From Riptortus pedestris (lineage: Eukaryota; Arthropoda; Insecta; Hemiptera; Alydidae): DNA of 64,000 nucleotides. Each line of letters begins with the position of its first letter. The first letter of the stretch is position 1. The position numbers and the translations under genes are program-made. Shown here one piece after another: positions 55,332 through 64,000 of this stretch. The stretch covers positions 3,848,501 to 3,912,500 of the forward strand of contig CM032229.1 in assembly GCA_019009955.1 (NCBI GenBank), given 5' to 3'. The notes under the pieces are model-generated. The model did no database searches. It had not been told where the DNA came from and saw only the letters and a list, made by a program, of their open reading frames with translations.

Positions 55332-58300
55332 TTTTGAACGGACCTCATTTCATCTCCTAGGTAGGATCGATGGACATTTGAAGAAAAAAGTCGAAAATTC
55401 CGTCATGAGTACAACCTCAATAGCTGATTTCCCTTAAGGGAAATCTGCTAAAATGAAACACTGGTAACACTTAGGTGGTAAGAGAATTTAATTATCTTTT
55501 TATTTGGCTATATGTATATGTTTGTTTGTTTTATTTTATTTATGCTACTTTGGCTAATTGGGACGAGTTATCTACAAGGAACCACCCTTTTCTAGGCCAG
55601 GGTGGGACTAAGGAATTTATTTAATGAGTGTTTAAATTTAGTCCAACATTAAAATTACAAAATGCCTCTATAGTACCAAACCTCCATACTCACTAAATTT
55701 TTTACTGTAATTAAAACAGTCATTTCTTCGGTATTTAGAAGGATATTAAATAAATATAATATAAATATCTATTATTTTATAATTACATGAATGTAATTGG
55801 TCTTTGACCTATTTAGAGGAATTATGAAATACATCCAGTTTGCCTACAGGGGGGGGGGGGTCAGAGTTGTAAGGAGGATAAATATTTTGTCTGGTTTATT
55901 TATTAAAGGATTTAATTTGAAAAAAATGGAATAATATACTGAAGAATTTCTTCCGCTCCAAACACTAAGGTGCCTAATAACAGAGTTGGAACTTATGAGT
56001 TTCAATAGATTAATTTGACATATAAACAGAACATGTGAAAATATTAGTTATCTTTTAAAATAAATCCATAATAAAACTTCTTTGTCCAGGGGCACAGATA
56101 AAATAATTATAGACGTTCAGCTTATTTATTGAGTATATTTCAAAAGGTTTGTATTAAACAATATCTTCAGGCAAATATTTTTTTTATTTTGAAGCTGCTA
56201 TACATTAGACAAGTGGTGAGAATGTGGGCCGTAAACTCTTGTTGGCTGGAGTTATCATATAGGTCATATTTCTCTGCAATCTATTCTATGTACTTTCCGA
56301 AATGCAGAGTATTAGGGCAGTAAGTCGTTCTTAGCAGGCTAACTTAGGACCTATATCCTGTCGTCAGAGTTGTATTTGGAGTTCATAACCATACTTTGAC
56401 AGTGATTAGAGTAATTTTCCACCAGGTAATACAAGGATTTATTTAGAATGAAAGAGTCTTGAGCCAATCATAAGTCTCCAGCTCCAATGAGTAAGAATAC
56501 TAACTTCTAGCAGTGAAAGGGTTAAGAGTAGGAAAAGTATTACATGTATAATAATTGTATAGAAGTTAAATGAGAAAGTTACCACTGTTGGAGGTTGCTT
56601 CTCGACTACTTTTTCTTGAGGTTTTTCTTCAGTCTTTTTGGCATTGGTTTGGTTTTGTGATTTATCATTATGCTGATGCTTCTTCCCTTGGCTCTTCTTA
56701 TTGCTCTTTTTCCCGGCTTTTCTTTGTTTCTGCCAAACAGGCTGCTTCTTAGTCTATAAATAAAATCCATATTTAAATATAATCGTAGACTTCCACAGTC
56801 CTTGTCAATATTACAATTAAAGTCTTTGACCACTGACCATGCCATCTTTAAGTATCTATAATGAAACATCGCCCAAAAAACTTATAGACAAAGTCAAGAC
56901 CCAAATTTCCTAATTGTAAAAATGAAGACTAATTATATTTTGCATATATTCAGTTTGATGCGACAACAATCCACTCCTATCTATTATATAAAATACTAGA
57001 CTTTCATATAAAAGACAGAAAATTAAAAAAAATGCCAATAACCGTTAATATTTGAGCTAAATAGAAAACAACTGGAAAACATAAATTTATCAACAAGATC
57101 ACTTATAATCCCATCTTCAAACCTCCAATACTCCTGTCCTGGTCAACAGAAAGTAAGAAAATTGATCTCTAGGTTCAATTAAAATGTTTGAATATCCAAT
57201 TTAGTGACAATAAAAACACAATTACAGCTGCTAGTCTTAAAAACAACAAACCTGACCACAAACTCAAACACATGCACACACAAAGACAAACACAGGTACA
57301 TATGCTTGGATGTGAATGAAAATTTCCTGGTACTACAATATTTATTTTTTTTTTGTTGGATAAGGACGTAAAGAAGGTAAATCAAAATATTTTTTACCTC
57401 TGAAATATTTCAGGAAATGTGTGATGAGTATAATTTGAGAGCAGGTAGATTTGGTGTAAGGGCTAGTGAGTAAATACCTGTTCCTTTGCTTCACCATCAG
57501 CCTTCTTCTCTTCCTCCTCTTCTTTGCCTTCTTGCTCATCGGTACAGTGTTTCTCCTTGACTGTCTCGTCACCGAGGAGAGTGCCCATGTTCTTCCTAAC
57601 GAGGGTAACTGTTACTGTTACAATTGCTCCAGCGGTATAAACTGTAGAAGCTTCATCATCAATAACTGAAATATCAAAATAAAATAATTCATTAGGAATA
57701 CAAGTTTTAATATTCCACTTTGAAAAATGGTAGAGAGAAGAATTACCTTCTGATTTGACCTGCAAATCAATGAGTGGCATCTTTCCAACAACTTTCATCA
57801 CATCTTCATATTCATCATCATTAAGAAATCTTAAGATATTTCGCCTATCATCTGCTTTCAACTGGACCAGCTGCTGAATAGTTTTCACGTACCTCTGCAA
57901 AGATAAATACAGCTAAGAAATGCAATAATTGTGAATATTGTTTGCTTGAAAGTTCTCTAAATTTATATCCTGCAGTATTGAACCCCAAGACACTAGTCCT
58001 CTCTCAGCTCATTCAAGGACCTTTTGGAATCACATTCCACTTCCATGCATAAATATAGGTCTGATTAAAGGAAGAACAGAACTGAAGAAGGATTATTAAA
58101 CAAAAAAAAAATAGATAAATGAAAAAATAACCTTTTTATTGATGAAATATTTGAGATGTTCCTCCTTGATGTGAGGGAGCTGGAGGAGAGGGCTCTTGAA
58201 TTCCCAGAGTGCCTGTACAATCATTGGGCACAGCTTCATACAGTTTTCTATCGTTTCAATGCTAGGCAGCCGAGGCACTGTAAAAAATAACAATCAATAT

Positions 58301-61269
58301 CTTAATTAATATATACTCATTTATTATATTATTAACATTAAACTACAATATGTTGTCATTTTAATATTCAATGATCAAACAATAAATTTTGTTAGTTCCT
58401 TTGATGAATAAAAAATTTTACATAACATTAAAATAACTTATCTGTGTTTAAATAGATATAATTATGTTTTTAGTGTTCATAATATGTTATTATTATTAAA
58501 ATGATGAGTAATTATAGATTTCATTATCCTGTAGATTGTTCAGAGATAAAGATTGTGTGTGTTTTAGAAGATTTAACAATTGTTATAAAAGAGAAACCTA
58601 CCTCACCTAATCTCAGAGCTTACTAGATAAAGATAGATAGATAGATAAAAATTCTGTATTTAAGTATAAACTTTTTACAGGGGGTCCGAATATTTACAAA
58701 AAAATAAAAAAATAAAAAAATAAAATAAAAAAAGAGAGAAAAAAAGATAAAAAGAAAAAAAAAAAAAGAAGAAGAAAAATTAAAACACATAGCTAGGTAC
58801 AATACTTCTCTAAATTAATACATGTCCACGTCTATGGCTAATCAGTACTTTGAGCCAAACAGTTCTGAGGATGAACTGGAGATTTACTGAGTGAAGGCTT
58901 TAATTTTAACTTTCTAGGTGAGGATTTTTCAAAAGTGTTCAGGTTGTGAAAAGTAATAATAGGATTTGGGAAGGTGATAAAAAAGCTGTCTCATCTTCCG
59001 TAGTCTGTCAGTACACATTGTTATCTCACAACTTCATCTGTTTTAGACATTAGATAATCGTGTGAAAGTCAAGAATGCCTGATCTCGAGACAGCAATATA
59101 ATGCAAAATCAATTTCTTCAATAAGTAATGTGCTGAGTGAAATAACACTTCAAATCAATTGTATCTTCTCAGGCAAATGATTATATGTATATTACAATGG
59201 AGACGAGTGCAAAAATTTAACTTACCTCTCCTTGCATAGGCTAACATAATGAGACCTGAAACACAATTAACCATTTCCTGAATAAGGTAAGGGCATTTCT
59301 TGACGATGTACATCCGATCCCTATCCAATGTCATGGGGTTAAGCGGAATCCGAGTAAGGTGGGCATGGAGGAGCACTCTCGCCTTGATCGAGTAGCGATA
59401 GCACAGCGGCTTCTCTCTGTTCTTCTCACCAAGGTTGTACAATTGCCTCATTATCTAAAATGTTTGAAAATGCATTACAAAAAGCAGCTAAGCATATAAT
59501 AAAACTCCAGTCATAGCAAGCCTTCATGATCTGCTATTTACCCTCACCACTTCCAATACTTAGAGAGGAATTCTCTAATAACTGAAGTGTTTCTAAAATT
59601 TTAGGCCTACACAAATGAAATTCAGTGTTCACATTTTTTGAATAAGTATATATGCATTTTGCTGACCATAAGTGAAGGTACTAAAAATCATGGTAGTAGA
59701 AGAATTCGACAAACAAAATCATAATTTCTGAAAAATCTTGACACCACTTAAACTTCAGCTAGGGGTAAGAGTTTGGGACCATAAAAACTTTAACATCTTC
59801 TATATTGTAATAACGAAAAAAAAAAAAGAGAACATTTTGAATTCTTTATGGTGTCCTCTTCCTACAATCTGAAGAAAATTTTAAATATCTTTGCCCCTTC
59901 CACATTCTATCAGAAAACAAGTTACAAGAATGTGCTTCAAACCCCCAACCAAAAATATAAATATTTCAAAAAATCACATCATTTTTAGGAGTAAAACACT
60001 TTACTCTTTAACGCTCAGCCCAAATTTATTAAATCTATTAAAAACTATTCTTTGTTTAAAAATAAATTAAATATTTTTATGTATGAAGGATGCTTTTATA
60101 CTCAAGATGAATACTTTCAAAAATATTCAATTATTAAATAAAACTACAAAATACTTGCCATAAAAATCGGTCTAAAATAATTTGTGATCAGGTACATAGT
60201 CTCTATAGGTCAAACAAGTTTCTCGCCATTTATAAAACTTGTCAATTATAAATTTACAACTCAATAAATAAATAAATGTATGTTATATATTTAGAGTTGT
60301 ATTAAGATTGTTTATGGAGCTAATTTGTTGTATATAATTATTTAAATTGATGAATTTTATACTATTTATTTTGATAATCTGACCTAAGTTTATAACGAAT
60401 GTATTATGTAAGTGTAAATGTTATTCAATAATTGTAAAGAATTTAATTGACAAAATATTAGAAAATTGTTTGCAGAAAACAAAACTATTTGGTGTATCCT
60501 ATATGTTATGAGAACATTATATGGAAATAAAGTTACAAATTCAATGTCCTATAAATGTTGTTATATACATTTTTTTCACTATCTTGATTGGTTTCCAGCC
60601 TTCAGTAAACTCTCACCCCTACTTCTATATAAACAATGAGCGGATATATCATGAACCACATTATTAAATACCAAAAATTGTTTCCATTGAACTATTACTG
60701 TGTCAGATACATACAAATACATTGTCTGATGAAATCATCAAAATACAATTATTAAGATTTTATTTCTTGACTAGAAAATGGTTATTTTATCTATACCATA
60801 CTTAATATTTAACTGTTTTATTCAGCAATAAAGATCATATTCGTTAACGGCTGAAAATGGAACAGGGATAATGGGGGGGGGTTAGAGGGGGATTCAAAAC
60901 TTCAAAATATCTTTGTCATTAAGGGTTGGATTGAAAAATGTTTTAGAAACAATATTCTTAAACTATTCATGGCCTACAATTATTGTTCTATTCATTTTCT
61001 CGTGACTAAAATATTAAGGAAGTTATTTATTTTCTTGTTTTCAGACTTCAGAAAACTCCCACTTCTATTCATCATATTTTTACTTAGAAATAGAGAATAT
61101 ATAGTGAGATGAAATCCTCAATGTGTCATCCAACACATGGGAAATCATAGTTTACGCAGCTCCTGTATGATAATGTTAGCAGATTTCCCCTAAGGGAAAT
61201 CAGCTACTGAGGTTGTACTCGAGACGCGATTTTCAAAAAAATTCTTCAAATGTCCATCGATCCTACCCA

Positions 61270-61329
<60 letters not shown>

Positions 61330-63436
61330 CTGTTAATGCTCTAGTGGTCGCAATTTTTATTTCATCGTTACCAAACTCGATATTTAAACATTTTAGGCAA
61401 AAAGACAGATCAAGTTCGTTAATGGCTGAAATCGGACCAGTGGGAAGGGGGGGGATTTTCGAAATATCTCTGTTAACATACGTCAATCAAAAAATTGTAT
61501 AGAACCAATCTTATTGCAAATTAAATTTACTATAAATATTGTTCTATACATTTATTCTCTATCTTGAATATAAACCGAGATATTTGTATTTTTATTAAAT
61601 GTGGGCCATAACTGTTCGGCTCTCTTATGGAGATTTCTCTATTGTATAACTACACGTGGGAAATCTGCTTAGTTTACGCAGCCCCTGCATGATGGACTTT
61701 TTTTATTTATTGTTCTTTTTAAGAGACATAATGAAACTTCAAATTAGGTCATCAGAGTGAAATTTCAGCATGAGAGAAATTTTATAAGTTTGCAGAAACC
61801 TGCTGTATGAACTTTTTGATGTTTAGCAGTTTCTTTAGTAAGGATGAGTGTTTTTGAGTAAAATCTAATCCCTGAGCTGATTTTTAAGGAGAGCCACATT
61901 AAATGTTTACATAGTTCAAAATAACATGCATCACACAACTCCAAAAGATCAAAAAATTGATTTGCTCAGAACTTATACTTTGAATCTTATACAAACTGAG
62001 TTACTGAAGGAAATCAGGCTCCAGTATTTCTGAGCTGAGGTTAGTTTATGATATATAAATAGGTTGAACTCACTTGAGGTATTTCAACGTTGTCAGTAGG
62101 GCGCTCGACAATCTCACTGTTGTACTGCTTCTCGAATTCTAGGGATGCTCCAAGAATCATTATAACTCTTTTCAAAGCCATTGATGGGGTTTTATGGAAG
62201 AAATAGTAATACATCTGTGACGTATCAAGCAACACCTACAAACACACAAATAAGACATCATTAGCACCATTACCTGTATATAACCTAAAGTCTCATATTT
62301 GTTCATCATAACGTCATCACAAAGTACAGGGTTGAAATAGGTAAAATGCCAGATATGTTTTGATGAACCATTAAAGAAAATATCTATCTCATTTACAAAC
62401 ATTGGCACAATAGACATCCAATTAATCGGTAATTACTTCTCTTTCATATTCATAATGCCATAATAATTTAAAAACTGGTGAGACTAATAAGAGGGATATT
62501 CTTACAGTTCAGAAATATTCACATTTAATGAGAATTTGTCAACAACAGAAAACCTGACTCCTTTATGGCAATGACTTGTAATGATTGTCTGTTAACTTTA
62601 TAAAATTCACATGGTCTGAAAAAGGAAGATAAACATTAACCATATTTACTGGATGATGTTTCATCAATTGATCCATTATTTCAGTGTCTGACAAATTCCT
62701 ATAAAATAAAATTAACCAAAATGAAAAAAGGTAAAATATAAATTTCTCAAATTTATTGACGCAAAGCCAAAAAGTCTCGGTTCAAACACTTGTTGGGCAT
62801 TGAGAAATGTATTAACACTAAAAAAAGTTACTTTGAATAAAAATAATACTGTTAAACTTTCTTTCTTCTTTCATTTGTCCCATGGTATAGCAACTGGATT
62901 TTCACGTTATCCAACCCGAAACAGAGCATAATAAAGTACAAGGAACGTCCAAATCCAAGACATTAACTCATATTTGTGTCTTTCATTAATGACTACATAA
63001 ATAAAAAAAAAATTGTGTTTTACTACATTTGTTCCATAATTTCTCTGTCAAAAATTACTCGTTATTGTTGTCGAGACAAGGACTACTACCCTCAGAGAAG
63101 CCTTTAATTAAAATTTCATGTACTAGCAACGTCACAGAGTGCTCGTGTAACATATCGATCAGAATACTCTTCATCTGGCTAACACAATATGCTGAATCAT
63201 TGAATACTTGATAATCTTGCCTTTGTCAAAAATAATTCTAGTCTCATTATTTGAGGGGAAAAGTGTTACAACACATCCAAGTTATGCATTTAAACTAAAT
63301 GTTACAGTCTATGGCAGAAGCATATATAAGAAGCAATCCTTACCTGATCTCCTGTGTATCTAATAGATCTGTACCACCAAATACCAACAACAGTCGGGAG
63401 GGCTACCATAAATACTAGTGCATAGAGACCAAGGAC
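48503..63436 (-). CDS. SEC63: Translocation protein SEC63, 11 exons, 5'-partial
   Basis: ER membrane J-protein that recruits BiP to the SEC61 channel for post-translational translocation. Exons in transcript order: 63344-63436, 62074-62235, 59226-59454, 58132-58277, 57747-57894, 57478-57665, 56583-56753, 54434-54550, 53061-53183, 50447-50650, 48503-48655. Total 1,734 nt, 577 residues and stop; every phase agrees. Visible layout: end of the last transmembrane segment and its WWYRSIRYTGDQ border (1-31), Sec63/Brl domain (about 60-320) interrupted by a Lys-rich and acidic linker (about 320-450), final beta-sandwich (460-530), acidic tail ending DSEHDDE. Human SEC63 has 760 residues, and its C-terminal 570 align throughout. 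The N-terminal membrane segments and the lumenal J domain are beyond position 64000. Confidence 0.95.
48780..49830. repeat. Second AT-rich interspersed repeat, split by copy D
   Basis: The two outer pieces (48780-48901, 49630-49830) together correspond to 27210-27605; the 728-bp (TA)n element D sits between them, so it arrived later. Confidence 0.55.
48902..49629 (-). mobile_element. (TA)n-core element, copy D
   Basis: Reverse orientation: starts TTAGCAGATTTCCCTTAAGG with a complete palindrome, (TA)n at 49029-49073, ends CCCCTGCGTGACGGACTT. It carries an extra 59-nt piece (49463-49521) between 13-bp direct repeats AGGTTTAGAGGTT. It is inserted inside another older repeat (48780-48901 and 49630-49830). 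Confidence 0.9.
50447..50650 (-). CDS. SEC63: SEC63 exon: final beta-sandwich
   Basis: 204 nt. Encodes EKQEYWWVYISDRKSRTL and FTVCLRSDSYLGFDQTQ, nearly residue-for-residue with human EKQEWWWLYIADRKEQTL and LRSDSYMGLDQ. Confidence 0.96.
51286..51360 (-). repeat. tRNA-like relic
   Basis: On -: TTGAGGCTTGGTTGATACAT then ATCCAGTGG-TTCAATTCCTG (B-box-like, interrupted). Decayed. Confidence 0.3.
51941..52800. repeat. Minisatellite, 20 units of 42-43 bp
   Basis: Unit GGGGATAAGGTAAGTAAAAT plus GAAGACAAAGAAATTTTTGG (43-bp form) or GAAGGGAAGGAATTTCTGG (42-bp form), interspersed in blocks. It lies in the SEC63 intron between 50650 and 53061. Large open frames on both strands here are artefacts of the period being close to a multiple of three. 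Confidence 0.97.
53061..53183 (-). CDS. SEC63: SEC63 exon: helix before final domain
   Basis: 123 nt. Encodes DWEKFQTGLKKREKILEG and KSKISHTVHSPYFPE, matching human EWQELQQSIQRKERALL and KSKITHPVYSLYFPE. Confidence 0.95.
53432..53500 (+). repeat. tRNA-like relic
   Basis: GTGGTACAGTTGGCAAAGCA is A-box-like and CCTTCAAACCCCACG sits where a B-box would be. Decayed; in a SEC63 intron. Confidence 0.3.
54434..54550 (-). CDS. SEC63: SEC63 exon: acidic linker
   Basis: 117 nt. Gly-rich start, then DDSSAADESDVSDYDQD and more Asp/Ser residues. Matches the acidic, casein-kinase-type linker of SEC63 in position and composition. Confidence 0.85.
54826..55452 (+). mobile_element. (TA)n-core element, copy G (best preserved ends)
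   Basis: 5' AAGTCCGTCACGCAGGGGCT, subterminal CTAAGCAGATTTCCC, (TA)n at 55270-55328. The 3' end GCTGATTTCCCTTAAGGGAA continues AATCTGCTAA, an almost perfect 26-nt palindrome. It lies in a SEC63 intron. Confidence 0.92.
55541..55640 (-). mobile_element. tRNA-derived SINE, 3' fragment
   Basis: Reverse: TGGCTAATTGGGACGAGTTA, ACCACCCTTTTCTAGGCCAG and AATTTATTTAATGAG. The tRNA head is missing. Confidence 0.78.
55641..56582 (-). other. SEC63 intron, unrecognised part
   Basis: AT-rich, with one poly-G run at about 55851. No exon or element recognised. Confidence 0.6.
56583..56753 (-). CDS. SEC63: SEC63 exon: Lys/Gln-rich linker
   Basis: 171 nt. Begins KKQPVWQKQRKAGKKSN, like human GGWQQKSKGPKKTAKSK, and stays Lys/Gln-rich. 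Low-complexity cytosolic linker; identity supported by order, phase and composition. Confidence 0.87.
57478..57665 (-). CDS. SEC63: SEC63 exon: beta-sandwich start and acidic linker
   Basis: 188 nt. Encodes STVYTAGAIVTVTVTLVR, the beta-strand of human NNITVGSLVTVLVKLTR, then a Glu/Lys-rich run ending ADGEAKEQ. Confidence 0.93.
57747..57894 (-). CDS. SEC63: SEC63 exon: Brl domain
   Basis: 148 nt. Encodes RYVKTIQQLVQLKADDRR and NDDEYEDVMKVVGKMPL, parallel to human IKTIQDLVSLKESDRH and EKYEEVMAVLGSFP. Confidence 0.94.
58132..58277 (-). CDS. SEC63: SEC63 exon: Brl domain
   Basis: 146 nt. Encodes PRLPSIETIENCMKLCPM and FKSPLLQLPHIKEEHLK, almost identical to human FKSPLLQLPHIEEDNL. Donor gttatt is weak, but the phase fits. 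Confidence 0.95.
58278..59225 (-). other. SEC63 intron
   Basis: 948 nt. An A-rich low-complexity stretch at 58698-58780 with AAAATAAAA repeats, preceded by (GATA)n at about 58630-58647. No gene. Confidence 0.7.
59226..59454 (-). CDS. SEC63: SEC63 exon: Brl domain helices
   Basis: 229 nt. Encodes YSIKARVLLHAHLTRIPL and VKKCPYLIQEMVNCVSGL, matching human YSLKARVLLLSHLARMKI. Ends in phase 1. Confidence 0.95.
60830..61172 (-). mobile_element. (TA)n-core family, older copy F (partial)
   Basis: Has the GGCTGAAAATGG / poly-G block, the ATATCTTTGTCATTAAGG block and the terminal ACGCAGCTCCTGTATGAT, but no (TA)n. Divergent. Its end touches copy E. Further decayed pieces of the long form lie at 60540-60700. 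Confidence 0.7.
61176..61699 (-). mobile_element. (TA)n-core element, copy E
   Basis: Reverse orientation: TTAGCAGATTTCCCCTAAGG, (TA)n at 61273-61324, ends CCCCTGCATGATGGACTT. The 5' third is shortened against copy D. It abuts an older copy (F) in the same orientation, giving a tandem pair. Confidence 0.9.
62074..62235 (-). CDS. SEC63: SEC63 exon: start of Sec63/Brl domain
   Basis: 162 nt. Encodes TSQMYYYFFHKTPSMALK, RVIMILGASLEFEKQYN and RPTDNVEIPQ, colinear with human KRLIMVLAGASEFDPQYN. The downstream exon follows in phase 0. Confidence 0.95.
62236..63343 (-). other. SEC63 intron
   Basis: 1.1 kb, AT-rich, nothing recognised; short open frames on both strands have no coding character. Confidence 0.65.
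63344..63436 (-). CDS. SEC63: SEC63 exon: last transmembrane segment
   Basis: 93 nt, phase 0 at both ends. Encodes VLGLYALVFMVALPTVV then GIWWYRSIRYTGDQ, nearly the same as the third membrane span of human SEC63. This is the first exon visible in the window. Confidence 0.95.
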
Positions 63437-63715
63437 CTGAAAAAAATAAATAAGTATCATTAATTATATCCTTAATGACTGCCACTAGATCTATCCTTTT
63501 ATTGGTATGGTTTTAATAGTCATTCTTTCAATCTTAGTACATGTACTAGACATGTATCAAATATTTTATTTTTAGTTGCCATTGTTATAGCAATAGAAAT
63601 TTGATATTACATGACAGAATATGACATTTTTATTAACTTTATTTAATATCATGACATAACAGAAGTATACAGTTTGTAAGTAAGGTTTAGTTATTAACAT
63701 TGTTACTCACAGTTT

Positions 63716-63932
63716 ATTTATTAATGTCCACTTTATGCTTCTAAGGCTAATTGGAACAGGTTATCTACAGGTTACCACCCTTTTCTACCCAGGTTGAGCA
63801 TTAGGATTTTATTTAATGAGTTTTTCACTAAATAAATTCCCATTGCTCAGGAGAGAATCAAACTCAAGACTCTAAGTTGACCAAGTGAGATTAAGACCAG
63901 CTCCTTAACTCACATGGTTAAGGTGAGGCCCC
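63716..63932 (-). mobile_element. tRNA-derived SINE, copy 4
   Basis: Reverse copy: AATGTCCACTTTATGC, AGGTTATCTACAGGTTACCA, GAGAATCAAACTCAAGAC, ending GGTGAGGCCCC. Flanks TACTCACAGTTT (63704-63715) and TACTCATAGTTT (63933-63944) are a 12-bp duplication with one change. Confidence 0.9.
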
Positions 63933-64000
63933 TACTCATAGTTTGTATGTATATAAATAAATTCCATATCCTATTGATATATTTGTGTTATTGCAGGCCT

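Larger units (their letters stand above)
59455..62073 (-). other. SEC63 intron (2.6 kb)
   Basis: Contains decayed long-form pieces (59750-60000, 60540-60700), copy F and copy E of the (TA)n family. No exon seen. Confidence 0.7.

Overview
This window is AT-rich genomic DNA from an invertebrate animal. The evidence is long introns with GT-AG boundaries, SINEs with target-site duplications, Penelope-like elements, (TA)n microsatellites and two recognisable animal genes. An arthropod seems likely, but the sequence alone does not settle the species. Nothing is bacterial or viral.

Left part, 1-39.5 kb, + strand: a gene for soluble (bicarbonate-type) adenylyl cyclase, ADCY10. I could join 28 coding exons (2940-39363) with consistent phase at every junction, giving about 1,636 residues. 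The first coding exon or exons, with roughly the first 45 residues, were not found and probably lie left of the window. The protein has two cyclase domains, a P-loop NTPase module and a long helical C-terminal region.

Right part, 48.4-64 kb, - strand: SEC63, the ER translocon co-factor. Eleven exons (63436 down to 48503, 577 residues) cover the last transmembrane segment, the Sec63/Brl domain and the acidic C-terminus. The N-terminal membrane segments and the J domain lie beyond the right edge. The two genes converge (tail to tail) across about 9 kb with no gene that I can recognise.

Mobile DNA fills the introns and the spacer. (1) A Penelope-like retroelement is inserted head-to-head with a partial copy of itself (24502-27103), with a 13-bp target duplication and hammerhead-ribozyme-like cores at both outer ends. 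(2) A second, shorter inverted repeat (40571-40813) carries the same kind of core. (3) A high-copy non-autonomous family has a (TA)n core, subterminal inverted repeats and a terminal palindrome, resembling Helentron-associated DINE/HINE elements. (4) A tRNA-derived SINE family of about 225 bp has target duplications at three copies. (5) A 426-bp hAT-like MITE has a perfect 8-bp duplication. (6) There are relics of non-LTR retrotransposons. (7) Two minisatellites are present; one consists of 20 units that each contain a consensus splice-donor motif.

No clearly new multi-gene system is visible. The observations most worth checking are the paired, outward-facing ribozyme-like cores of the Penelope-type insertions, the (TA)n element family, and a possible 6-nt microexon in ADCY10.
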